Counted from the first letter of the stretch, positions 15,498 through 23,973 are shown. The stretch: 34,064 nt of DNA from Lachnospiraceae bacterium (GCA_015057035.1 SVFC01000021.1:1-34064); one strand, 5' to 3'. The notes: generated from the letters alone by a model not told the origin. Translations and numbers: made by a program.

Positions 15498-16025
15498 ATG
15501 GAAAAGAATGCAAAAGACAATTTGATTTGGGTAGACTTGTTCGACAATGAAATTGGTTCTGGTGACAAGATGGAAACCCATGTAAAAAACAAATTACATA
15601 GGGCATTTTCCGTGTACATCATTCACGATGGAAAAATGCTGATTCAGAAGCGCGCCAGATGGAAATATCATTCTGCAGGACTGTGGGCAAACGCTTGTTG
15701 CTCTCATCCACGTTGGGGAGAAACCTTAACAGAAGCAGTTCAGAAACGTATGGAGGAAGAACTGGGAATTCCACAGGGAAGTTGTTTTCCAGAAGAATTG
15801 TTTTCTTTCAACTATTTCAGCCCGTATGAGGGATTAAGCGAGTATGAAATCGACCATGTTTTTTTGGTGGATTATGATGGACCAATCAATGTGGATCCTG
15901 ACGAGATTGCAGAAACCCGTTGGGTATCCTTAGAAGATTTGAAGAGCGAAATGGAAGAGTTTCCTAAGAGATTTTCCACTTGGTTTTTGATTGCAACACC
16001 ACGAGTGCTGGAACAATTGAAGTAA
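15498..16025 (+). CDS. idi: Isopentenyl-diphosphate isomerase, type I (Nudix)
   Basis: Interconverts isopentenyl and dimethylallyl diphosphate. It is 175 residues from the ATG at 15498 (GAGGG site); the frame stays open upstream into azlD. Residues matching the E. coli active site are visible. His28 and His34 are probable metal ligands, as is His70 in CCSHP. Cys68 is the catalytic cysteine. Glu115 and Glu117 (the EYE triplet) are the acid and metal ligands. The Nudix-type helix is KRMEEELGI. It lies 10 bases after azlD, so probably the same transcript. The window also encodes IspD of the MEP pathway, so this isomerase balances the two isoprenoid precursors. Confidence 0.95.
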   Translation: MEKNAKDNLIWVDLFDNEIGSGDKMETHVKNKLHRAFSVYIIHDGKMLIQKRARWKYHSAGLWANACCSHPRWGETLTEAVQKRMEEELGIPQGSCFPEELFSFNYFSPYEGLSEYEIDHVFLVDYDGPINVDPDEIAETRWVSLEDLKSEMEEFPKRFSTWFLIATPRVLEQLK

Positions 16026-16095
16026 GATACCTATGGAATATTTTTGCAATTGGTAAATGCGATATTTGCAAGATGCGAAAGGGAAGAAATGCGCT

Positions 16096-16794
16096 ATGTC
16101 ATTCACACCACAAAACATTACAGAAAAACTATACGAGCGGCAGGATTTAAAATACAAAGAGTTCTCCAGTGCTCTTATGCCAGGCTCGCGCCCAGTGATT
16201 GGTGTGCGTTTGCCAATTCTTCGTAAGATGGCGAAAGAAATTGCAAAAGGAGATTGGCGTACATTCATTAATGAGGCGCCGGAAGAATACTTCGAAGAAG
16301 TGCAGTTGAAAGGCTTTGCCATTGCTTATGCCAAAGAAGCTTTTGATGAGATTTTACCATTCATAGAAAACCATATCCCTAAAATCAATGACTGGTCCCT
16401 GTGTGATAGTTTCTGCACCAGTTTGAAAATCGTAGAGAAACACAGAGAAGAATTCCTGCAATTTCTTCTACCATATGCAAAGGAAGATGATGAATTCAAG
16501 CAGCGTGTGGTTGCAGTGATTCTTATGGATTATTATCTGACCGATGACTATATTGACCAGACGTTGCAAATCTTAGATGAATTAAAGAACGAGAAGTATT
16601 ACTGTAAGATGGCGGTGGCTTGGGCAGTGGCAACGGCTTGGGCTAAGCAACGGGACAAGACCTGCGTTTATATGCAGGATGGCAATAATACATTGGATGA
16701 TTGGACTTATAATAAGGCAGTTCAGAAGATGTTAGAATCTTATCGTGTGTCTGAGGAAGACAAGGTGATGTTAAGAGAGATGAAACGGAAATAG
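16096..16794 (+). CDS. DNA alkylation repair protein, AlkD family
   Basis: A HEAT-repeat DNA glycosylase of the AlkD type, which removes positively charged alkylated bases. It is 232 residues, close to Bacillus AlkD. RPVIGVRLPILRKMAKEI is the usual N-terminal motif. NDWSLCDSFC holds Trp100 and Asp104, spaced like the catalytic Trp/Asp pair of AlkD. AVAWAVATAW supplies a further conserved Trp. The start at 16096 follows GAAAGGGAAG; the earlier ATG at 16057 has no site. The terminator at 16803 closes the azlCD-idi-alkD stretch. Confidence 0.88.
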   Translation: MSFTPQNITEKLYERQDLKYKEFSSALMPGSRPVIGVRLPILRKMAKEIAKGDWRTFINEAPEEYFEEVQLKGFAIAYAKEAFDEILPFIENHIPKINDWSLCDSFCTSLKIVEKHREEFLQFLLPYAKEDDEFKQRVVAVILMDYYLTDDYIDQTLQILDELKNEKYYCKMAVAWAVATAWAKQRDKTCVYMQDGNNTLDDWTYNKAVQKMLESYRVSEEDKVMLREMKRK

Positions 16795-16802
16795 AATAAG
16801 TA

Positions 16803-16849
16803 CCCCATGCACTTCATAAAATGTATTAAGGAGTGTATGGGGATTTTTT
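16803..16849 (+). terminator. Terminator overlapping the next gene's start region
   Basis: CCCCATGCACTT (16803-16814) pairs with GAGTGTATGGGG (16831-16842, with two G-U pairs) and is followed by T6 (16844-16849). The T run directly abuts the ATG (16850) of the next gene. The only SD-like AAGGAG (16828-16833) lies partly in the 3' arm. Confidence 0.75.
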
Positions 16850-17698
16850 ATGGGGTTAAGAAGAGGATATAAACCTTCAGCGTGGATTAGAATAGGGCTT
16901 CTAGTATTGTTGTTAGTGATTGTGGTCTGGGCGACTAGTTGTAGTTTGAGATCTTCGTCGGAAGAAAAACAAAGTTGGAGACCTTCTCAGGAAGTTGCCA
17001 CGATGGAACGACTATTTGAGGTTGCATTGGCTCCGGTTGGAAAAACGATGTATGTGTGGGGTGGTGGATGGGATCCGGGAGATGCCAAAGCAGGAGCTAC
17101 CGCCACGCAGATTGGGATGCCAAAAGTGTGGGAGGATTTTGCGGCGGAGCAGACGAAAGATTATGATTTTGAAGAATACCTAGAAAACCCAAAGCAGCAA
17201 GAGTATTGGGGACGAAATCTACAGGAACTTGGGCTTGATTGCTCCGGTTATGTAGGTTGGGTGATGTATAATCTCTTTCAAGAAAAAGACGGTAAAGAAG
17301 GATATGTCTCGCAATCTACAGGAATGGCAGAAGCATTGGCGGAAAGAGGCTGGGGGAAATTCATTCGCAATCCGAGAGAATTTTTGCCTGGAGATATAGT
17401 GAGTATGATGGGGCATGTGTGGATATGCTTTGGAACTTGTGAAGATGGAAGCGTTTTGTTAGTACATTCTAGTCCGCCTGGGGTATCGGTATGCGGAACA
17501 GAAGGTATAGCAACAAGACTTGCAAAAGAGTATATGACAACGCACCATCCAAAGTGGCAAGAGAAATATCCGCACCGCACAGTACCACTTACATACCTTG
17601 AAAATGTCACAGTCCTCCGTTGGAATAGTGACACATTGAAGAACGCCAAAACTTATCAGGAGAAAACAGGGGAAGAAATGATGAAACTTCTCCAATGA
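16850..17698 (+). CDS. Membrane-anchored NlpC/P60-like cysteine peptidase
   Basis: 282 residues. One N-terminal hydrophobic segment (about 12-30) ends in ATSC, which could be an uncleaved anchor or a weak lipobox with Cys31. The rest is outside the cell. An NlpC/P60-like fold is suggested by MYVWGGGWDPGDAKAG (65-82), the catalytic Cys131 in LDCSGYVGW, GDIVSMMGHVWICFG with His189, and LLVHSS with His206. A wall-peptide hydrolase or amidase role is likely. An insertion of about 50 residues separates the WGG motif from the cysteine. Its ATG follows the T tract of a terminator and has no well-placed ribosome site, so its expression is unclear. Confidence 0.78.
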   Translation: MGLRRGYKPSAWIRIGLLVLLLVIVVWATSCSLRSSSEEKQSWRPSQEVATMERLFEVALAPVGKTMYVWGGGWDPGDAKAGATATQIGMPKVWEDFAAEQTKDYDFEEYLENPKQQEYWGRNLQELGLDCSGYVGWVMYNLFQEKDGKEGYVSQSTGMAEALAERGWGKFIRNPREFLPGDIVSMMGHVWICFGTCEDGSVLLVHSSPPGVSVCGTEGIATRLAKEYMTTHHPKWQEKYPHRTVPLTYLENVTVLRWNSDTLKNAKTYQEKTGEEMMKLLQ

Positions 17699-17731
17699 CT
17701 ACCATATCCCAACATATGGTAGTCATTTTTT
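17697..17731 (+). terminator. Terminator of the NlpC/P60-like gene
   Basis: A perfect 11-bp stem, GACTACCATAT (17697-17707) with ATATGGTAGTC (17714-17724), followed by a T run. The stop codon lies partly within the stem. Confidence 0.93.
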
Positions 17732-17732
17732 G

Positions 17733-17761
17733 TTGACCTACTAGAACTATAATGGTAGTAT
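17733..17761 (+). promoter_or_regulatory. Predicted promoter of the ECF S component-coaBC pair
   Basis: TTGACC (17733-17738), a 17-base spacer, and TAGTAT (17756-17761). The -10 half (AATGGTAGTATA) is nearly identical to that of the tRNA-Ser promoter at 33217-33245. Confidence 0.6.
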
Positions 17762-17845
17762 AAAGTTGTAAAAGAATGCATTGTCGCAAAAAGAACGGAA
17801 GAGACCATGAAGAAGTGGCTTTTACCAGATAGGAGGATTACTACA

Positions 17846-18472
17846 ATGCAACATAAAGAAATGATGAAGGAACTGGTGCTTACCGGTTTGTTTGCCGCGA
17901 TAATTTTTATCATGGCATTTTCACCACTCGGTTACATCCCGTTGGGAGTAATACGAGCAACCATAGTTCAGATTCCGGTTATTATCGGAGCGTTGTTCTG
18001 TGGAACGAAGAAGGGAGCGTTTTTGGGATTTGCTTTCGGCCTTACCAGTTGTGTGACGGGTACGATGATGCCAACCCTGACGTCGTTCATCTTCTCGCCA
18101 ATCATTGCAGCCACGCAGATAGGCGCAATGGGAGCGGTGTATAGCACACTCATCTGTTTTGGACCAAGAATTCTTGTGGGAGTTCTGCCAGTGCTGGCAT
18201 ACAAAGCGATTAATAAAGTGTGCAAGAGCAAAACGGTGTGTTTTGCCATAACAGGAGTCATAGGCTCACTGACCAATACGATTTTGGTCATGGGAGGAAT
18301 TTTCCTGTTTTATAAGGATGCTTATGCAGAGGCAATGGGAGTATCGGCTACAGCAATCCTTGGAATTATTGGAACCACAATTTGTGTCAATGGTGTGATT
18401 GAAGCAATTCTGTCTGGTGTGATTGTATCGGCAGTAGGAAATGTTTTAATCAGAATCAAACCAATTAGATAA
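17846..18472 (+). CDS. ECF transporter S component, probably pantothenate-type (PanT)
   Basis: 208 residues with about five to six membrane helices. LTGLFAAIIFIMAFSPLGYI, VQIPVIIGALFCGTKKGAFLG and TSFIFSP are typical of ECF substrate-binding subunits, which work with a shared EcfT/EcfA module encoded elsewhere. It lies 12 bases before coaBC, whose enzyme uses phosphopantothenate. I therefore infer pantothenate as the substrate; the sequence style also fits PanT. The ATG at 17846 has AGGAGG 9 bases upstream. The earlier in-frame ATG at 17807 is less likely. Confidence 0.85.
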   Translation: MQHKEMMKELVLTGLFAAIIFIMAFSPLGYIPLGVIRATIVQIPVIIGALFCGTKKGAFLGFAFGLTSCVTGTMMPTLTSFIFSPIIAATQIGAMGAVYSTLICFGPRILVGVLPVLAYKAINKVCKSKTVCFAITGVIGSLTNTILVMGGIFLFYKDAYAEAMGVSATAILGIIGTTICVNGVIEAILSGVIVSAVGNVLIRIKPIR

Positions 18473-18484
18473 AGAGGTAGAGAT

Positions 18485-19687
18485 ATGTTGAAAGGAAAAA
18501 CAGTAGTTCTTGGAGTAACCGGTAGTATTGCGGCATATAAGATTGCCAACCTTGCCAGTGCATTGGTGAAGCTTCATGCAGATGTGCATGTGATTATGAC
18601 GAAAAATGCCACTAACTTTATTAACCCAATTACATTTGAGACATTAACCAGCAACAAGTGCTTGGTGGATACTTTTGATCGTAATTTCCAATTCAATGTG
18701 GAACACGTATCTCTGGCAAAAAAGGCAGATGTATTTCTGGTAGCCCCAGCCTCTGCCAACGTAATTGGTAAGATCGCGAATGGTATTGCAGATGATATGC
18801 TGACCACAACCATTATGGCATGTAAATGTCCAAAAATCATTTCACCAGCTATGAATACCAATATGTTTGAGAATCCAATTGTTCAGGATAACCTGAAGAA
18901 GTTGGAGCATTATGGATATGAAGTGATTAGTCCAGCATGCGGTTATCTGGCATGTGGTGACACAGGCGCAGGTAAGATGCCTGAACCAGATGTGTTACTA
19001 TCTTACATTCTTCGTGCCATCGCTTTGGAAAAAGATATGATTGGTGTGAAAGTTTTGGTAACGGCAGGACCAACTCAGGAAAAACTTGACCCAGTGCGTT
19101 TTATCACAAACCATTCCACTGGGAAAATGGGATATGCTATTGCAGAAAACTGTATGCGCCGTGGGGCAGATGTAACTTTGGTTACGGGTCCAGTGGCGAT
19201 TGCACCACCACCATTTGTCAAGGTAGTTCCAGTAGTGTCTGCAGCAGATATGGCAGAAGCAGTGAAGGCCTGCTATAAGGAACAGCAGATTATCATCAAA
19301 ACCGCAGCAGTGGCAGATTACAGACCTGCAAATTCTGCTGACGAGAAAATCAAGAAAAAAGATTCTGACTCCACATTAGAGTTAGAACGTACAGAAGATA
19401 TATTAGCCTTCCTTGGCGCAAACCGAGTAGAAGGACAGTTTATTTGCGGATTTTCTATGGAAACAGAAAACATGTTAGAAAATTCTCGCAACAAATTGGA
19501 TAAAAAGAACGTGGATATGATTGTGGCCAATAACCTCAAGGTTGCAGGTGCTGGTTTTGGCACCGACACCAACGTAGTTACCTTCATTACAAAAGACGAA
19601 TGTGTCGAGTTAGAACTCATGTCCAAACAGGAAGTGGCAGGCAGCATCGTAGACTACATCTTGACAAAGATGGTAGCACCCCTGTAA
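18485..19687 (+). CDS. coaBC: Bifunctional CoaBC (phosphopantothenoylcysteine synthesis and decarboxylation)
   Basis: Two successive steps of coenzyme A synthesis: ligation of cysteine to phosphopantothenate and decarboxylation to phosphopantetheine. It is 400 residues. The N-terminal flavin-dependent CoaC half has GVTGSIAAYK, His74 in NVEHVSLAKKAD, the FMN-site segment VAPASANVIGKIANGIADD, and the substrate clamp ACGYLACGDTGAGKM with its catalytic Cys. The CoaB half begins near residue 190 with VLVTAGPTQEKLDPVRFI and includes the lysine of KTAAVADYRPA. The start follows AGAGGTAGAG. It is cotranscribed with the ECF S component. Confidence 0.97.
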   Translation: MLKGKTVVLGVTGSIAAYKIANLASALVKLHADVHVIMTKNATNFINPITFETLTSNKCLVDTFDRNFQFNVEHVSLAKKADVFLVAPASANVIGKIANGIADDMLTTTIMACKCPKIISPAMNTNMFENPIVQDNLKKLEHYGYEVISPACGYLACGDTGAGKMPEPDVLLSYILRAIALEKDMIGVKVLVTAGPTQEKLDPVRFITNHSTGKMGYAIAENCMRRGADVTLVTGPVAIAPPPFVKVVPVVSAADMAEAVKACYKEQQIIIKTAAVADYRPANSADEKIKKKDSDSTLELERTEDILAFLGANRVEGQFICGFSMETENMLENSRNKLDKKNVDMIVANNLKVAGAGFGTDTNVVTFITKDECVELELMSKQEVAGSIVDYILTKMVAPL

Positions 19688-19690
19688 AAT

Positions 19691-19864
19691 ACAATCTTCG
19701 ACAGAAGATATTCTCACTGAAAAATGCGAACGCTAGTAATCATTCGAGTTTCTGTGAGAATAGATAAACTAAGCGCTGAACCTCATATATAAATAAGGCG
19801 AGGTTAAGCGTTAGCGTCGAGCCGTTTTATATATGAGGCTTGGCGCGGAGGCTAGCCATCCTCC
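19691..19864 (+). promoter_or_regulatory. Highly structured leader upstream of the ABC-F gene
   Basis: The 195 bases between coaBC and the ABC-F gene hold four consecutive hairpins. They are 19695-19708 (TCTTC/GAAGA), 19709-19762 (14-bp arms, one mismatch, TATTCTCAC/GTGAGAATA), 19773-19846 (13 perfect pairs CCTCATATATAAA plus an outer GCGC/GCGC), and 19847-19864 (GGAGG/CCTCC). The last buries the only strong SD-like sequence. No T run follows any of them. It may be a regulatory leader controlling an ABC-F translation factor, or a run of dispersed palindromic repeats. The class is not recognised. Confidence 0.55.
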
Positions 19865-19882
19865 CAGAAAGCGAAGAAACGA

Positions 19883-21439
19883 ATGAGCATTTTAAACGTA
19901 GAACATCTGACCCATGGGTTCGGAGATAGAGCAATTTTTGATGACGTATCCTTCCGTCTTTTAAAAGGCGAACACATTGGCTTAGTTGGAGCCAACGGCG
20001 AAGGTAAGTCCACCTTTATGAATATTGTAACAGGCAAACTGATGCCGGATGAAGGTAAAGTAGAATGGTCTAAAAACGTCCGCGTAGGATACTTAGACCA
20101 GACGGCAAGCCTTACAAAAGGAATGACAATTGAAAGCGTTTTAAAATCTGCATTTGCATGGCTTTTTGAAATGGAAGAGCGCATGAATCAGATTTGTGAT
20201 AAGCTCGGGGAAGCAGATCCAGAAGAGATGGATGCCTTAATGGAAGAGTTGGGAACCATTCAGGATATGATGGACAGCCATGATTTTTATGTTATTGATT
20301 CTAAGGTAGAAGAAGTTGCCAGAGCTTTAGGACTTTTGGATTTAGGTTTAGACCATGATGTTACTGATTTAAGTGGTGGACAACGTATGAAGGTGCTTTT
20401 GGCAAAACTCTTATTAGAGAAGCCAGATATCCTACTTTTGGACGAGCCTACCAACTATTTGGATGAAGAGCACATTTCCTGGTTGAAGCGTTATTTACAG
20501 GAATATGAGAATGCATTCATTCTCATTTCCCATGATATTCCATTCTTAAATGAAGTAATCAACATCATTTATCATATGGAAAATCAGCACTTGGACAGAT
20601 ATGTAGGTGACTACTATAAGTTCCAGGAAGTATATGAAGTGAAGAAATCACAGCTTGAGGCGGCTTACCGCAAACAGCAGCAGGAAATCAATGAGCTAAA
20701 AGATTTCGTTGCACGCAACAAAGCTCGTGTTGCTACTCGTAACATGGCAATGTCCCGTCAGAAAAAGTTGGACAAGATGGATGTGATTGAACTGGCAGCA
20801 GAAAGACCAAAGCCAGAGTTTAATTTTAAAGTTGGAAGAACTTCAGGAAAAGTTCTGTTTGAAGCAAAAGACTTAGTCATCGGATATGACGAACCATTGT
20901 CAAAGCCTTTGGACTTAATAATGGAACGTGGAGAAAAGATTGCGCTGGTTGGAGCCAATGGTATTGGTAAAACCACATTGCTTCGAAGCATTTTAGGATT
21001 GATTCCGTCCATCAGTGGTGGCGTGACTCTGGGTGACAACTTGGAGATTGGCTATTTTGAACAAGAGATAAAAGAAGAAAATACTAACACCTGTATTCAG
21101 GAAATCTGGAATGAGTTTCCATCTTACAGCCAGTATGAAGTGCGTTCGGCATTGGCAAAATGCGGACTTACTACAAAACATATTGAAAGTCAGGTGCGAG
21201 TGTTAAGTGGTGGAGAGCAGGCGAAGGTTCGTCTGTGTAAGCTTATCAATAAGGATACCAATATTCTCTTATTGGACGAGCCAACCAACCACTTAGATGT
21301 AGATGCAAAAGAAGAATTAAAGAGAGCATTAATGGAGTATAAAGGTAGCATACTTCTCATTTGCCATGAACCAGAGTTCTATGGCGATATTGTAACTAAG
21401 GTATGGGATTGTTCGAAATGGACAACCAAGGTTTTTTAA
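19883..21439 (+). CDS. ABC-F family ATPase (YkpA/YbiT-like)
   Basis: 518 residues with two ATP-binding domains and no membrane segments, the ABC-F design. Members act on ribosomes as translation factors or antibiotic-resistance proteins. Domain 1 has Walker A GANGEGKST (about 37-45), signature LSGGQRMKV and Walker B LLLDEPTNYLD. Domain 2 has GANGIGKTT (about 355-363), LSGGEQAKV and LLLDEPTNHLD. The linker between them (about 255-310) is charged and helical (KKSQLEAAYRKQQQEIN), as in the family. The overall style resembles the housekeeping YkpA/YbiT group more than drug-resistance types, but this is uncertain. The ATG lacks a good ribosome site and follows a heavily structured leader. Confidence 0.92.
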   Translation: MSILNVEHLTHGFGDRAIFDDVSFRLLKGEHIGLVGANGEGKSTFMNIVTGKLMPDEGKVEWSKNVRVGYLDQTASLTKGMTIESVLKSAFAWLFEMEERMNQICDKLGEADPEEMDALMEELGTIQDMMDSHDFYVIDSKVEEVARALGLLDLGLDHDVTDLSGGQRMKVLLAKLLLEKPDILLLDEPTNYLDEEHISWLKRYLQEYENAFILISHDIPFLNEVINIIYHMENQHLDRYVGDYYKFQEVYEVKKSQLEAAYRKQQQEINELKDFVARNKARVATRNMAMSRQKKLDKMDVIELAAERPKPEFNFKVGRTSGKVLFEAKDLVIGYDEPLSKPLDLIMERGEKIALVGANGIGKTTLLRSILGLIPSISGGVTLGDNLEIGYFEQEIKEENTNTCIQEIWNEFPSYSQYEVRSALAKCGLTTKHIESQVRVLSGGEQAKVRLCKLINKDTNILLLDEPTNHLDVDAKEELKRALMEYKGSILLICHEPEFYGDIVTKVWDCSKWTTKVF

Positions 21440-21456
21440 ATTAGGGAGAGATATAA

Positions 21457-22635
21457 ATGAGAAATAAGAAATGGATCGCATTACTGCTAGTGGTGTGTAC
21501 TTTGATTGGGTCACCTGGTTTTATCGAACTGACTTATGCGGACAAGCAGTCCGAGGCGGAAGACAAAAAGAATCAGGCAAACAATGAACTGAACAATATC
21601 GGTGACAAGATTGATGACATCAAAGACAATCAGTTGGATATCAAAGATGACATCAATACAACAAGAAAGAAATTAAACAATCTTCTGGCTTTGCAGGAAG
21701 AATTGGCTTTAGAGATTAGCACTACCCAGAACGCTATTGAGGAGACACAGAAAGAATTAGATGCTGCACAGGCAGATGCAGACAAGCAGTATGAGGCTAT
21801 GGTGCTTCGTATCCAGTATATGTACGAAAATAGCGCAGAAGATTCTCTGTGGGAGGCAATCTTAAAAGCGGATGGTGTGGCAGATTTGTTGAACCGTGTG
21901 GAATACATAGCACAGGTTCACAAAACAGACCGTGAACTTATGACGGAATATCAGGCTGCGGTAGATTTGGTTATTGCTCAGAGAGAGGCACTTGTGGCTC
22001 AGATGGAGACACTCGTTGCAAAAGAGGAAATCTATATCGGCCAGCAGAAAGAAATTGAGACAGCTCTTGCAGATTTAAAAGAAGTTCAGGCAGAGTATGC
22101 AGCTCAGCTTGCTGCAGCACAGAAAAAAGCGACAGAGTTAAAGGCAACCATTGCTGAACAGGAAAAGATTATTGCGGCTGAAATCAAGAGAAAAGAAGAA
22201 GAGCGCAAGAAGAAAGAGGAAGAAGAGAAGAAGAAACAGGAAGAAGAAAAAAAGAACAAGGTTAAGGGCTCTGAAATTGTGAAATACGCCCGTAAGTTTG
22301 TTGGTAACCCATATGTATGGGGTGGTAACAGTTTGACAAACGGATGTGACTGTTCTGGTTTTGTTCATCTTGTATATAAACATTTTGGTTTCAATCTTCC
22401 ACGATATTCTATGAGTTTCCTGAATGTTGGTAAGGTAATTGAACCGAAGCTAAGCAAAATGCAGCCAGGCGATATCATTATCTATAACAAAAAGAATGGT
22501 ATCGGTCACGTTGGCATCTACATTGGAGATGGTAAGGTTGTAGAAGCTCAGTCCAGCGACAGGGGTATCACAGATACCCGTGCATGGAACTGCCGTAGCA
22601 TTGCGGGTGTAAGAAGAATTGTGACAAATCCATAA
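21457..22635 (+). CDS. Secreted coiled-coil NlpC/P60 peptidoglycan hydrolase (PcsB/CwlO-like)
   Basis: 392 residues. A signal peptide (about 1-29, likely cleaved after TYA) is followed by a long coiled coil (about 30-270) rich in Gln, Glu and Lys and ending in a Lys/Glu run. A C-terminal NlpC/P60 domain then covers about 275-392. Catalytic residues are visible: Cys in GCDCSGFVHLVY (near 300), His in GIGHVGIYIGDG (near 350), and a late polar residue near VVEAQSS. Proteins of this form cut cell-wall peptides and are usually switched on by FtsEX through the coiled coil. It lies 17 bases after the ABC-F gene with GGGAGAG upstream, and ends at a strong terminator. Confidence 0.92.
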   Translation: MRNKKWIALLLVVCTLIGSPGFIELTYADKQSEAEDKKNQANNELNNIGDKIDDIKDNQLDIKDDINTTRKKLNNLLALQEELALEISTTQNAIEETQKELDAAQADADKQYEAMVLRIQYMYENSAEDSLWEAILKADGVADLLNRVEYIAQVHKTDRELMTEYQAAVDLVIAQREALVAQMETLVAKEEIYIGQQKEIETALADLKEVQAEYAAQLAAAQKKATELKATIAEQEKIIAAEIKRKEEERKKKEEEEKKKQEEEKKNKVKGSEIVKYARKFVGNPYVWGGNSLTNGCDCSGFVHLVYKHFGFNLPRYSMSFLNVGKVIEPKLSKMQPGDIIIYNKKNGIGHVGIYIGDGKVVEAQSSDRGITDTRAWNCRSIAGVRRIVTNP

Positions 22636-22636
22636 A

Positions 22637-22716
22637 TTAGAAAAGCCAACAAATAAAAAAAGAACGATTTAGCAAGCGAGCTTGCGATCGTTCTTTTTTG
22701 TTTGTGGCTTTTCTAA
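22637..22716. terminator. Long bidirectional terminator between convergent genes
   Basis: An imperfect stem of about 30 bp runs from TTAGAAAAGCC (22637-22647) to GGCTTTTCTAA (22706-22716). Its core is AAGAACGAT/ATCGTTCTT, with an inner GCAAGC-GA-GCTTGC hairpin (22672-22685) and A/T runs on both sides. Confidence 0.9.
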
Positions 22717-22720
22717 ATAG

Positions 22721-23497
22721 TTATACGTAAGCATTAAATGTAGTTGGTTCTATAGTTTCGTTTTTTCTGCGTTCCGTCTGTACCGCATCCAGTTCTCCCT
22801 TGATGTCCAGATAGAACAGAGTAATGGTCTGGGTCATATATGATTCAATCCAGAGAATGCCGATTCCAAAAGTAAGAAGATTCAAAAACATATATCCCAG
22901 GAAACTTAACTGTAAGTACAAGTAACGTTTTTTATAATGCATCACCATATGATAGGTGGATTTCAACGCATTTACTGCAGTTAGAGTCTGGTCGTCAATC
23001 ATCAGGAAAAATACCAGATTAAAATTAAGGGCTGCACAGGTATACAGAACTACGCTAATACAAGACAGGCCTAGTGCAATCAATGTATTTTCCAAGGAAT
23101 CATTCTGATACCATAGCCACAATCCACCAAACATTGGGAGCAGGCATATCAATGTAATTCCGAACAGAATAAAATTGGTAATGATATATCGGTCTGGTTG
23201 ATTTTTTAATGGTTCCCAGAAGTCTTTGAATTCAGCTTTGCCGGTACGGGCTACAGATAAATGCATGCGATACTGTCCGCAGACGAGAATTACGGACAGG
23301 ACACTAATCAGGACCTGTGCAACTCTGTAAATAATATTCTGAGAGGAAAAAGCAATGTCGTTCTGCATCATAGAGAATGGCATCTCTACCAAGAGAATCA
23401 ACATATTAAGCCAGATATATGCTCTCATAAGAATTGTATAGTTGCCAGTTAAGTTGCTTCTGGCGATTCTTTTTAATTCTTTTACTTTTCTTTTCAT
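22721..23497 (-). CDS. DUF975-family integral membrane protein
   Basis: 258 residues with about five to six membrane segments. The basic start MKRKVKELKRIARSNLTGNY is the hallmark of the DUF975 family of Firmicutes membrane proteins, whose function is unknown. The interior helices and the FNLVFFLMIDD...NALKSTYHMV segment also fit. The ATG at 23497 has AAGGAG 6 bases upstream; an earlier ATG at 23521 has none. It is divergent from the DUF2752 gene and convergent with the PcsB-like gene. Confidence 0.82.
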   Translation of the reverse strand: MKRKVKELKRIARSNLTGNYTILMRAYIWLNMLILLVEMPFSMMQNDIAFSSQNIIYRVAQVLISVLSVILVCGQYRMHLSVARTGKAEFKDFWEPLKNQPDRYIITNFILFGITLICLLPMFGGLWLWYQNDSLENTLIALGLSCISVVLYTCAALNFNLVFFLMIDDQTLTAVNALKSTYHMVMHYKKRYLYLQLSFLGYMFLNLLTFGIGILWIESYMTQTITLFYLDIKGELDAVQTERRKNETIEPTTFNAYV

Positions 23498-23547
23498 GAA
23501 ATCTCCTTTATAGTAAATCATATAGTAATTTTTGAAAGGAACTACCT

Positions 23548-23973
23548 ATGAAAAAAGACCCTTCACAGGATAGCAATTTTTATATATTGGGATGGTGTTG
23601 CATTGCGCTGGCGATTGGAATCGTTGTTCTAAATGATGTGTTCGATATCAAGCTTACCAGTTTGGTGCCACCATGCATTTTCCATAAAGTAACAGGATTA
23701 TACTGTTTGGGCTGTGGTGGAACCCGTGCTGTATTTGCGTTGGTTCGCGGGGATGTTCTAAAATCCCTTTTTTACCACCCAATCGTAGTGTATACCGCGC
23801 TTGTCGGTGGCTGGTTTATGATTTCCCAGACGATTGAGAGAATCACAAAAGGAAAAATCCAAATTGCAATGCATTTTCGATTAATCTATCTTTGGATTGG
23901 TGTTGCCCTTGCGGTTATCAACTGTATCTGGAAAAATGGCGTCCTTCTTCTTGCGGGAGAGGCCCTGATGTAA
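23548..23973 (+). CDS. DUF2752-family small membrane protein
   Basis: 141 residues with three membrane helices. The signature is PPCIFHKVTGLYCLGCGG, followed by TRAVFALVRGDVLKSLFYHP, which defines DUF2752. The conserved cysteines and Arg sit at a membrane interface. Function unknown. AAAGGA precedes the ATG. Its stop codon is 2 bases from the stop of the convergent gene at 23976, with no terminator between them. Confidence 0.88.
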   Translation: MKKDPSQDSNFYILGWCCIALAIGIVVLNDVFDIKLTSLVPPCIFHKVTGLYCLGCGGTRAVFALVRGDVLKSLFYHPIVVYTALVGGWFMISQTIERITKGKIQIAMHFRLIYLWIGVALAVINCIWKNGVLLLAGEALM

